Shown piece by piece: positions 10,192-20,200 of a DNA stretch of 30,255 bases. Position numbers and translations under genes: made by a program. The notes under the pieces are model-generated. The model was not told where the DNA came from, did not search any database, and saw only the letters and a program-made list of their open reading frames with translations. Origin of the DNA: Heterostelium multicystogenum. Its lineage: Eukaryota > Evosea > Eumycetozoa > Acytosteliales > Acytosteliaceae. Where the stretch lies: the NCBI GenBank assembly GCA_003667245.1, contig RCNN01000303.1, positions 1 to 30,255 of the forward strand, read 5' to 3'. Within the stretch, counting starts at the first letter, position 1, and each line of letters begins with the position of its first letter.

Positions 10192-10194
10192 GTT

Positions 10195-10266
10195 TAGCAT
10201 CTGGAAGTTTCGATCGACCGACCTGTGGGTTATGGGCCCACCGCTCTTCCTCTGAGCTAAGATGCT
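10195..10266 (-). tRNA. Initiator tRNA-Met (anticodon CAT)
   Basis: A 72-nt cloverleaf. The acceptor stem is AGCATCT/AGATGCT with an A1:T72 pair and A73. The D arm is GCTC/GAGC. The anticodon arm is GTGGG-CCCATAA-CCCAC with CAT at 34-36. The T loop is ATCGAAA. The A1:U72 pair, three G:C pairs at the base of the anticodon loop (GGG/CCC) and A54 in the T loop are hallmarks of eukaryotic initiator tRNA rather than elongator tRNA-Met. The T stem is odd: GGTCG against CTTCC leaves two central mismatches (T-T and C-T), either a sequence error or a degenerate copy. No intron. Confidence 0.9.
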
Positions 10267-10467
10267 GTGACATTGAAAATACAACAAATTTTCCATTACT
10301 GCAGTGAGAAAGTGAGGTTGTTTGTTTTCATTTATTATTATCTGTTGTTTTATGAAAAATTGGTAAAACAATTTTTTGGATTGTTATTATATATATACTC
10401 ACAGCAATTTTATGACCAACTTTTAAAATTCTTTGATTTGGTTCCATTATTTCATTAATAAACAATA

Positions 10468-10877
10468 ATGGTTGTAGAAATAAGTGAAGAGAGTTTAAAG
10501 AGTATGCAAGAATGGGCCAACAAGAACAATGACCTTTTCACTGCTGAAATTAATGAGAAAATACAAGTACTCTATCTAATGAGAAGCAATTCAAACTTCC
10601 ACCGTATTGATTCTTACATTAATAATATTAACTCTTGATATAGATACAAGTGATTCTAGGTTTATTGATTACCATTGTTGTTCTAGCTGCACTAACTGCA
10701 TTGGTTTGGTTTATTTATCGAAAGTCAATATCGGAATTCAACGATATCAAACAATCTATCAAGCTATTCACAGGTAATTCATTACAATATAATCTTTCAT
10801 CAATTATAATTTCATATTCTAATATTATATTATATTCTTATTGTATGGTAGAGCCACCTTATACACCAAAGAAATAG
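10468..10877 (+). CDS. Small single-pass membrane protein, 84 residues
   Basis: Three exons (10468-10566, 10644-10773, 10852-10877), with GT...TAG introns 10567-10643 and 10774-10851 that join exactly in phase and with no frame errors. The protein has about 33 hydrophilic, Glu-rich residues (EISEESLKSMQEWANKNNDL), one strong membrane span (VILGLLITIVVLAALTALVW), then a basic-flanked cytosolic-type tail (YRKSISEFNDIKQSIKLF) ending EPPYTPKK. The positive-inside rule suggests N-terminus outside or lumenal and C-terminus cytosolic. There is no cleavable signal peptide. I do not recognise the family. The clean splicing makes this a convincing gene despite its size. Confidence 0.7.
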
Positions 10878-10897
10878 TTTATAAACTTATCGGAAGA

Positions 10898-10953
10898 CCA
10901 TAGTTTGAATGAATATTCGATATATCGATACTAATTACGCTTCAAACCTATGG
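10898..10953. repeat. Imperfect inverted repeat with nested palindrome
   Basis: CCATAGTTTGAA (10898-10909) pairs with TTCAAACCTATGG (10941-10953) with one bulged base. Between them lies the perfect 12-mer palindrome TCGATATATCGA (10917-10928). It sits 20 bases past the small membrane-protein gene, so it may affect 3'-end formation or be a small structured RNA. Confidence 0.55.
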
Positions 10954-11283
10954 AGCTAATACTATGGACCAAAGTCATTCAATAGTTAACCTAAGCTATA
11001 ATTATCACATTTATTGCGCATTGTGAGGGGCATTGGACTGTTGCTCATATTTGTAATTAGAAATACAAGAATGGATTCATCCAGAGTCCAAGTTCATTCA
11101 ATAAACAGAGATTTTTAAATACTAGACAACTAAAAAACGATTTGATTATTTGGATCTTTTGTTACAAAAGATCGTCATCCAAGGACTTGTGATTCATTTA
11201 ATTTATATTTTGACCATATTATTATTATTATTATTATTATTATACAACCAACCTTGTCTACAACAACAACAACAACAACAAAA
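10954..11283. other. Intergenic, upstream of F-box-like gene
   Basis: A+T-rich with a TTA run (11219-11241) and a CAA run (11262-11280) directly before the next start codon. The motif TCATTCAATA occurs twice (near 10974 and 11093). No gene seen. Confidence 0.45.
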
Positions 11284-12744
11284 ATGTCAAAGAAACTATC
11301 TAGTCTTTTGTATTATCAAATCATTGATCGACTGATTGATCATTTACATATTCAAAAGAACCTACTTTTCAGTCAATACTTATATATATTACAATCGATA
11401 CTAATATGACTAGATATTCTTTGGTTTGCAAGGATTGGTTCAATTATATATCTAGGAAATTTTGTGTTTATTTCGTTGCTCCACTTTACTATTCTCCAAA
11501 GAACTAATAGATAGACTCTCCGCTCCATATTCATTGTTTCAAATCAATAACATCACAGACCTCTATGTACATTTCAATCATTTGGAAGAATGTTTTTTTG
11601 GATCAACCAAAGACTACGTTAGGTATATAGCAAATTTTATCAACTTGAGATGTTTACATATTGAACTCTATCGACTTGACATGATAAAAGACATCCTATC
11701 TTATATCAACGATCATGATTGTACCTTCAAAATCCATCTGTACCTTGTAAGCCAAGTGTGGAATTTGCCCCATTATAGTGAAATGGACATTACTTCTATC
11801 AAAGATATAGATTTCAGGTCGTCAATAGAGACTGTTCATCTAATGACCGAATCTATGGCAAATGCAGAGCACGAGGAATATAACTTTATCTTTGACTTTA
11901 CACCAATCAAATGGTGGAATGTAAGCAATCTAGACTTTGAGTATGACAATGGTACTCTCACCACTACGAATCTCCACTTACGTTACACGGAGCTTTTCAA
12001 AATACAATCACTAAAGTCTCTCATAATCAGTGCTGAAGATCATGTTGATCTTAACGAATTGGTATTGACTTTGAATGATCATCTTGAATCATTCCAATGT
12101 CAAATTCGGCTATGTATGTTTGGGCACCAACTAAATATGCGACTTAATTGTGATTGTTCTAATCTAAGTTTGGATCACGGTGCAATGATACAAAATAACT
12201 GCGAAATTAGTGATTGGGCAGAATTCTGTGAAAAGCTGTCCACCAACAAAACATTGAAGCAATTGGATGTATATATCGATCACGCAGCAAAAGATGAATC
12301 TACTTTTAATATGGTTTCCAATTATCTAACTGATTCCCTCGCATTAAATAACACTCTAACAGGTCTGACAATTTCTTGCAACATTCTAAATGACGCATTC
12401 TATTCAATGATGTCAAAGTCAGTGAACAAGTCCATCTCTAAACTTAAGCTTTATCGACTTGAAAAAACACATCTCAAAAAGACCGGGAAATGCTTGGTCA
12501 AAACAAAACAATCAAGATAATGGATCTGGATTCATATTTTATTGAAAGTACCGCCATTCGATCATATTTAAAGCTATTTATTACCAACATAAATGACAAT
12601 CAAACACTCAAGCAGATTACTCTTATCAATGAATGGTTTGAAGGATGTGATGATTACGTCGTCAAAGATGTGTTGGATGAGATAGATAGTTGCAATTTCT
12701 ATTTCTTCGTGAACCAAATTAAAACAATCCTTTTTATTAAGTAA
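11284..12744 (+). CDS. F-box-like / leucine-rich-repeat-like protein of a dictyostelid family
   Basis: The ATG at 11284 gives MSKKLSSLLYYQIIDRLIDH; about 35 residues later comes RYSLVCKDWFNYISRKF. This resembles a degenerate F-box (L..I..RL...SLVCKDW), which would link substrates to an SCF ubiquitin ligase. The remaining roughly 400 residues contain irregular leucine-rich pieces (FINLRCLHIELYRLDM; KIQSLKSLIISAED; NKTLKQLDVYIDHAAKD; NNTLTGLTISCNILND; NQTLKQITLINEWFEG) and no catalytic motif. Frame changes near 11404, 11470 and 12490 must be bridged. No introns seen. The family is inferred from pattern only; a pseudogene cannot be excluded, although frame errors occur in essential genes here too. 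Confidence 0.55.
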
Positions 12745-12964
12745 ATACTATTGAAATAAACATATTATTATTTGTTTGTATGAACTTAATCATCCGCAGG
12801 AATTTGTCGGTTTTATTAATAAAACAACAATATTGTTGTCGTTTTTTAATCTTTTAATTAAAATTATTTCTTGAATATTTAAAATAAAACGAGTCATCTG
12901 TAATCAATCATTTCACCTTTTTTAATCAAAGCTATTACTTTATATTATTGAAGTAATATACACC
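12745..12964. promoter_or_regulatory. Intergenic spacer with palindrome, upstream of REXO4
   Basis: Contains the perfect 16-bp palindrome ACAACAATATTGTTGT (12824-12839) followed by a T run. It could act in 3'-end formation of the F-box-like gene or lie in the REXO4 promoter; the sequence alone does not decide. Confidence 0.35.
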
Positions 12965-14238
12965 ATGTCTGAGAATAAAAAGAGAAAGGCAGATGCTACT
13001 ACTACTACAACTACAACTACTTCCAACGTAACAAATACAAAGCAAAAAGGAGTTTTTGCTAAAAATAATAACAATAGAAATAAAGAAAAGTTTAATAATA
13101 ATAATAAGAACAAAATAAATAAAGATCAGAACAACAACAACAACAATGACAAAGGTAATAAAAAGAATAATAAGCAACAAATTAAAAAGAAACAAAAAGT
13201 AGATCATGTAACAACAAAAACGACAACAACATCATCTACAGTATCCACCACAACCTCCACCACCACCACTACATCAACAACATCTACACCTTTACCAATA
13301 GAAACCGAACCACAACAAGTACCAATAATAATACCTGAAAGCATTAACAAAAACTGGGAATTAATAAGTGTATGTATTTCTTTTGTCATTCAATTACTAT
13401 TAATATTAATGAAAGGTTTTAACCCTCTTTGAACTATACAGAAAAGCCTTGGACCATCTAAAGCTAAAAAAAAGCCAACTACAACTGTAGCAACATCGAA
13501 AGACCAAAAGCCAGCGAGCGAAGATACACCAAAGGTATCAGTATACGATCTGATTGTAAAAGAACCTAGCGATGAAGACAAACAGTAATATTGAATTCAG
13601 ACTGATGATCATTGATATTGCAACAATTAACATTGAATCCTGTTGTTGTTTTTAATTGTAGGATTACTAAGGTACTTGCATTAGATTGTGAAATGGTAGA
13701 AGTGGTTGGTAGAAAGAGTGCATTGGGAAGCGTTTGTATAGTTAATTCAAAGGGAATCACAGTTTATAAGAGTTATTCGAAGCCAATGGAAAGATCACTG
13801 ATTATCGTACCAAATGGTCTGGTTTGACATTCAAAATGCTAAACAATGCACCAGATTTCCTCAAAGTTCAGAAAGAAGTTTCTCTCTTGATCAAAGACAA
13901 AATATTGGTTGGACATGATATCAAAAATGATTTGGGTGCATTGATGCTTGGACATCCTCCACAATTGATCCGTGACGCAATCAAAATTCCCATTGTTAAT
14001 GAAAACACAGAAATCGGTGTCTCTTAAAAAATTGGCGCTCGAACACTTGGGTGCCACCATTCAGACCAAAGAGCACAATGCCGAAGAGGATGCAATCAGC
14101 AGCATGTTGTTATACCAAAAATTCAAGAAACAATGGGAACAACATATTAGAACGGTTCACTACCCCAAAAAGAAAACACCTGAACAGAGAAAAGAAGATA
14201 GATTAAAGAAACTTCAGGCCAAGAACAATAAGGAATAA
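12965..14238 (+). CDS. REXO4: REXO4/REX4-type 3'-5' RNA exonuclease
   Basis: DEDDh exonuclease of the REX4 family, nucleolar in other eukaryotes and linked to pre-rRNA processing. Three exons: 12965-13369, 13442-13584 and 13662-14238, with introns in phase (NWELIS|KSLGPSK; DEDKQ|ITKVLALDCEMV). The first 180 residues are low-complexity: Thr runs, Asn/Lys blocks (KNKINKDQNNNNNNDKGNKK) and basic stretches suited to nuclear import. The catalytic domain shows DCEMV (Exo I, D and E), GRKSALGSVCIVN, TDYRTKWSGLT, LVGHDIKNDLGALML (Exo II, D) and HNAEEDAISSMLLY (Exo III, H and D), so all four acidic residues and the histidine are present. The C-tail is lysine-rich (KKKTPEQRKEDRLKKLQAK). One-base frame changes occur near 13790 and 14020; both restore family sequence. 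Confidence 0.9.
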
Positions 14239-14305
14239 AAGAGTAATACATTAGATATTTTATCAACAATAATGGTTGAAAAGAAACATTTTATTCTGAT
14301 GTACA
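14239..14305. other. Short convergent spacer
   Basis: 67 bp between the stop codons of REXO4 (+) and the UBR ligase (-). The two 3' untranslated regions probably overlap. Confidence 0.5.
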
Positions 14306-17300
14306 TTATAGTTTTTCATGGAGTGTACCTTTTATCCATGTTATATAGAGATCTCTGAGAGATGCAATGTTGAGTTTAAGATTGGGTTTTGCATTGGAAC
14401 TAGGTTCACCAAATTTATCCTCGTAAATTTTGATCTTATCAACCTCAACATTCATGGAAAATACTAATATTACTGGGTTGCACACATCCATGAATATTCC
14501 TAATCCATGTTGACACTTGTGGTTGTGCGCCAAGAGTTCATTTTCACAGCAATTTTCAATGCATACAACTGTACCGCAGTGCATACAAGCACCTTTTGGT
14601 AAACGATGACAGTCACCATCACAAGATTTGCTTATATTTTCGACCAAGAAATTCTAAATGAGAGGAGGTAAACAATTAATAGATGGTTTTACTTTTAAAG
14701 TTGATTTACTTACAACAAAATGTCAGGTAAATCAATGAATTTTGGTAGTTTGGAAGGTAAACAAAATACATTGTTTGATCGCAAAAGTAATAATCCATAA
14801 TCTTTCTCTTGATAACTGGTCTAATAAGGGCTTCTCTCCAATTAGGTAGTCCAGTGGTTTGCAAAAGGAAGTTGATGTCAGAAAATGATTGCAATGTGAC
14901 CGGAATTTGATTGTCATTGTTGAGTGGCGATTCTAAATTGGTAGATAGACAATGGTCAAACAGGAATGTTTTTCTGATGAATGGTTTTATAGCTCTGTCT
15001 ATGGTTTTCACAAGTTTTTCAAGGTTTGCTTTGTCAGTTGCGTTGATTGGAACAATATTATTGTCCAAGTAGTCAGTCAGCATTTGCATATATCGCTCAT
15101 AGTATTAATGATGGACTTGGTACTGGGTGAAAGTGAAGGCAATACTACTCTATCTATAAAGTTTCCAAAGATAAGGAATAACAGACGTTCATAGGCCTGT
15201 TTGATAAGTAATTTGGGATCTGCTGTCCTATTTAAATAGTATGTAAATGTAGCAAGAATGAATGGGTCAATGTTGATATATTTTGTTCTGGAATAGATCA
15301 ATTGAGTTGTCATTTCCTAATCTAATCGATTGATTGGTGTTAAAGTAGACTAGGCGAAGTGTTTTCAATCTCTTTTGGAAATCTGTTTCATTATATACAT
15401 GGTAAGGCTGTCCATCATTGAAAATCTTGTTTGATCTCGATGTTATCTCCAGCGTCTCAATATTGGAAAGTGGATATTTAAATAGGTATTGTTGAACTAC
15501 GGGCAGGCTTACGTCATTTGGTGTGTTGTGGTAGCTAGTATCGGTTGAGAGAATTGCTTGGAAAAGATTGGTAGAAGCAACTGTATCAGTACCGCTCTTG
15601 TTGTCAATGTCAAGTAAGATATTGGCAGTTCTATTACAGAGAGGGCAGTGATATCCATCACCTATCCATCCATTTACAAAGCTCTCCAGACAACTTTTGT
15701 GAATGAGGTGATCACAGCAACGAATGTTTACGGAAAAACTGGTTTGGAAAAGTTTGAGCAAATCATCAATCTTGAGATTATCTAGTTTGGAGGTAAGGAA
15801 TGATCCACCAATAGAAGAAAGCTCTTGAGCAACATCGGTGTTGGTGCTATTTGGATAATAGTGTTGAATTGTCTGGCGTTGAGTTGTTGGTTTTACACCA
15901 AAGCCTTCACATCGACCTATTGCACAGAGAGGATCAGATCCTGAACGAGCACCCTCTTTGCAAGCAACACAAATGAGTACATTTTCGTCGTCTAGTTCTT
16001 CGTCCTCGTCGTCTTCCAACATGTTATTTGATTTCATGAATTGAAGCTGCTGCTGAATCATCTTTTCGCGAATTGCTTTTTGTCTTTGCAAGGCTTCTTC
16101 CCTCCTGATTTTAGCATCATTCTCATTCTGCTTGTTGATGATATCTTCAATGGACATTTTACGATCAACAAAGTATTGAGACAGGTTATTGTCAAACTCG
16201 TTGATAATGATTAAGAGATTCGATATCAAATTCTTCTTTTCAATGAATCGGTTGTCTGTATCGATGATTTCAAAGAGATCGGTAACAAGATCCAGTATAT
16301 TCATTGAAGGAATTGCAAGGATGCCGTCGGGTATAACTTTTCCAATATTGTATGGTCTGAGAATGTTCAAGAGTGAATATGACTTTTTGGCGTTTATCAT
16401 TTTGTCAACATTGCCATGTGCCAGATAAAGTTTGATAGTTTCTCGAATTGAACCCTGTTCGTCTTCTGATAGTGATCCAAATGTTTTGGTTTTAAAGTGA
16501 CGCATCGCCATTACCATCAGATAGAGGATATGATTTACGCAATTATCCATTTGATCGATATCATCTTTTGGTATGAACTGCTCAGAGTTGATGAATTTGG
16601 AGAGTGGGAATTCAGTTTGTAATCTGTAGTTGGGATGTACCAATGCCAAGAGTGTACAAAAAGAAATATGATAGAGGAGCGGCTCATCAAAGATGTCGTT
16701 GACTGACTCGAGATTGGGATGTAGTGGTTCCAGTACAGGTGGCAATGGGAAAGAATCAAGCATTGGATGTTTGATTTTCTTAAGATGGGCATGATAGTTT
16801 TGCAATGAAAGGAATGTCAGGGAATCACCTGTACAGTAGTGATATGGATAGTAGTAGTCGTATCTATCCCAATATTGCTGCTTCAACTCCAACTTCTTAT
16901 CATTATTGAACTCTGAAACCTCTTGAATAACATCCTCGACGAAATCGCAACCATAAAATTCCTTACGCAATATACTCAACAGAGCATAGGTGTTACTACT
17001 CTTGGTAGAAAGTCCCTGGATCACAAAGTAGCGTGCTTCGGCAGGAGAGAACTTTGGCGATACTCTAAGTTGCAAAATGGATATTAAAAATCTTAGCAAA
17101 TCCTGTAAACAATATGGATAGTCCTCTGGATAGCAAAGAAGGTTAGTTACTGTACAGTTCATTTCAAATCTATCCAGTCATTGGTAATTACCTATGTATT
17201 TAAAGTTTGAAGTGAAACTACTGATCAAAAAGTTTAAAAAGTAGTTTGGTCCCAATAGAATCGAACAATATTGGATGGTGAACAGGTCTATCCACATCAA

Positions 17301-19752
17301 TGACCATGTGTAGTATGATTTAACATCGGTGATATTCATATTTTTCTCCCATGCTCCATTTTTTATGCTGGGCCATCAGTATATTTGGCAGGATTGCCTC
17401 ATTGACAATATAGAGTAGTTGATTGAGATTGACGATCGATTTGATTGCAGGAAGTGAATAGTCAGGTCCACTATGTAATGAATTTAAAGCAAACAATCCA
17501 AACATTCTATTCAATGGGCAATGAATTGAAACTGTATCGATTGCATGATAAATATCATTTGATGGCAATAAATAGCTAAACCAATGTAATGTAAGTAAAA
17601 GTTTCAATTATTATCTAACAAAGAGATACATACTCATTGTATGTATAGTATTGTTTGGAATTTGGTCGAATAAATTTAAGAATTAAACTTAAATATTTCA
17701 TTGTAGGTACTAGGTGGCGAGGATAAAGTTAGTAAGACCATTACAAACGCTTCAACTTTAGACTAGTCTAATAAATTTAACTTACATTTTAATTTATGTA
17801 AAGATTGAAGAAAATGTCCTACTCCTTGAATCGCTTGAGTTTCCATTGAGACAGCACCACCTATGATGGGAATTTCATACTCTAGTGCTTGATGAAATAC
17901 TCTTCGAATACTGGTCAACTCTTGTAATTCGTCAAGCACCGAAAGCAATTGGTTGAAGATATGGTCGTTTTTGTAGACGTATTCGGTGATTTGTATATGT
18001 TTGAAGTAATTCGAAATGTAGTAGAAATCCTGATGTGAATTCAGCTGTTGGTTGAATAGCACGCACTGAGTCGGTTGAGAGAAGTCAAAGTGTTCTTTAT
18101 CTTTTAGTAATGTTTGCTAGGGTGCCGTAGGCAAATAGGAGCTCTGTATTAATATATGATAAGGGAGAGTTGGTTTGCTTTCAACTTACAATGACCGAGA
18201 GGATCTCTGTCAATATATTTTTAGAGTAGTAACCTGTACAGAATGGAATGATGATCGATGGAATTTCAAACATTTGGCAACTGATAGATGATACGATTGC
18301 CATGATTTCAGTGTCGTGTTGAAGTGAGAGCTCCGGGTAGAATTTGAGATATTCATTGCAAAATACAATCTTGAACAATCGATTGCCCATCATCGTTACG
18401 AAAACAGTCTTTACAAGATTGAGAAGCTCGGGATTGTCCAATATCTCTTTGAACATTGATGTGAGTGGACTATCCTTGGTAATTGGCAAAATCATATTGT
18501 TGTTCGCTTCAGTTGTTGATGATTCGTCGGCAGTTATGTATGGCAGAGGTTGGGGTTGTGTAGATCGAATGAACGCTGATCCAATGTCTGCTGAACAAAT
18601 TCTTCAGTGATGATATGGGATGCAGGGAATGAGTTCTTACATATTTCTTCGAACCACATGATGATGGTTCTTATTCGATCTGTGTCTCTCTGAGTGGAAT
18701 ACTCTGTTTGTATCATTTTTAAAGTATATTGGATGATAAGTCTAATGAAAAGATGTAAACTCTTACGGAACTCTGGTTCAATCAACTCGCTTGGGTGTAT
18801 TGGTTTGTCTGGAAGAAAATGGGCAGAGCAGAAACCCTTGGTCGACCATGAGTCCGGGTTACCACAATCACAACAACCACCTTGACTGCTCTCCTCCGGC
18901 ATAAAGGAATGGCCCTCGTGTATATGATTGCCATTCTTGAAACAATCCAAACATATGCAAGATGTCTCTGTCATTGCACAATCTTTACATCTAAAGAACC
19001 AAGTTTTTTGAGTCCATTCTACAGTTGTTGGGTGGAAGCATTGTATTAGTATGCACGAATCGTCACTAGCCGTAACCTTGAGATCTTGATATACACTTAC
19101 CATGTTGACAGAAGGGAAATTTATATTTATCTTTACCGACCAACTTTAAGAGTGGACTGTTGAGCTTACAGAATTTCTGTACCATAAAATCGATGTCTTT
19201 AATCGCTTCAATATGATTAGTGAAGGCATCTCGATAAGATTGGAATGTGAAATCGGGATGGCCATATTCCTTTAGATTTGAAAGCTCGTTCTGTCGATCT
19301 TGAGTAGTGTTGCCAATGGAGCCTAGAAGTCGTCGAATAGAATTGTATACAGTATTTTTCAAATCGTCAGAGGCGCTGTTGTTGTTTTCATTTGCATGGC
19401 CAGAGTCAAAAAAGTTATTAACGATATTGCGATAGTTTTCATCGAGGCCGAAAATATCCTCTACTGTCAGCAATATGTTGGGCACCAGATTACTGCCATT
19501 ACTATTTTGGTAATTGACGACCATCTCCTCATCCTGCTCGTCATCGCCATAGCTGTCTTCCTCCATCATATCGGAATCAGAATCAACAACATAGTCATCA
19601 TATTCTTCTTCATTGATATAATAATCATTATCTATATTATCATTATCAGTATTATTATCTATTGTTGAAGTTGTACTTAGAGTATCAGCATCATTAAGAG
19701 TATTTCTATCATTATTACTATTATTACTATTATTGTTATTATTATTATTCAT
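14306..19752 (-). CDS. UBR-family RING E3 ubiquitin ligase (no N-domain seen)
   Basis: Large E3 ligase of about 1,650 residues. The N-terminus is Asn-rich then very acidic (MNNNNNN...; EEEYDDYVVDSDSDMMEED). The UBR box follows: FCQH|EWTQKTWFFRC, CAMTETSCICLDCF, NHIHEGH, GGCCDCGNPDSW and GFCSAHF (18825-19110). It is completed only by splicing intron 19019-19100, which carries a TACTAAT branch-like site. Helical repeats follow, then the UBR1-type cap helix (REEALQRQKAIREKMIQQQL, near 16060), a RING-H2 (CVAC near 15965, CCDHLIHKSC near 15715, CPLC near 15640) and the C-terminal Cys/His cap (CMHCGTVVCIENCC...HNHKCQHGLGIF). Further introns: 18117-18189, 17710-17785, 17576-17633, 17150-17191 and 14654-14713. 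No ClpS-like N-domain is visible, as in UBR3. Frame changes near 18535, 17350, 15310, 15080, 14745 and the last splice. Start ATG 19750-19752. Confidence 0.88.
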
Positions 19753-20200
19753 TATATTAAATTTAAAAATAGATACAATATTAATTATATCTATGTATTA
19801 TATCAAACTAATAATAAAAATAAATAAATGACTAATTTGCAATTTAACATGAACTTAATTAACCAAAAAAAGAAGCAAAAGATACTTTTATCATTCAAAA
19901 TCAAACCCAAATTTGACTCAGACAGGGCTGTTTTTAAGACAGAAAAAAAACAAAAAAAAACCAGGAAATCCTTATCTATGTTGTGTCTGTTTTGTGGAGA
20001 AATGCCAGTATTTTTGTTCCGGAAATCTCAAAAAAATTAACAGACCAAGTTCATCATTCAACGTATGTTCAACTTTGATGTTTTAGGTTGGTTTGGTCGG
20101 TGTTCTCAAATATTTTAATCTATTGAGAGATATTTGTTCGTTGATCTATTTTATTGTATTATTTGCTTTTTGGTTTTGATTTGACCAAATGTTAAGTTAT
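19753..20200. promoter_or_regulatory. UBR 5' region / acyl-CoA oxidase 3' region
   Basis: Tandem intergenic region. The part next to 19753 is extremely A+T-rich, as expected of a dictyostelid promoter and leader. An A-rich stretch lies at 19945-19962. No gene supported. Confidence 0.45.

Noticed and set aside
10081..10194. A TRE-type retrotransposon or external B box next to the tRNA gene
   Set aside because: No GGTTCGANNCC-like external box and no element terminus found on reading both strands.
17178..17180. In-frame TGA in the UBR ligase, considered as readthrough, selenocysteine or a true stop
   Set aside because: It lies inside a phase-preserving 42-nt GT...AG intron (17150-17191), so no recoding is needed.
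19019..19103. Open reading MVSVYQDLKVTASDDSC before the UBR box as coding sequence
   Set aside because: It is intron read-through: a GTAAGT donor, TACTAAT branch-like site and TAG acceptor remove it, and splicing restores the first UBR-box cysteine at canonical spacing.
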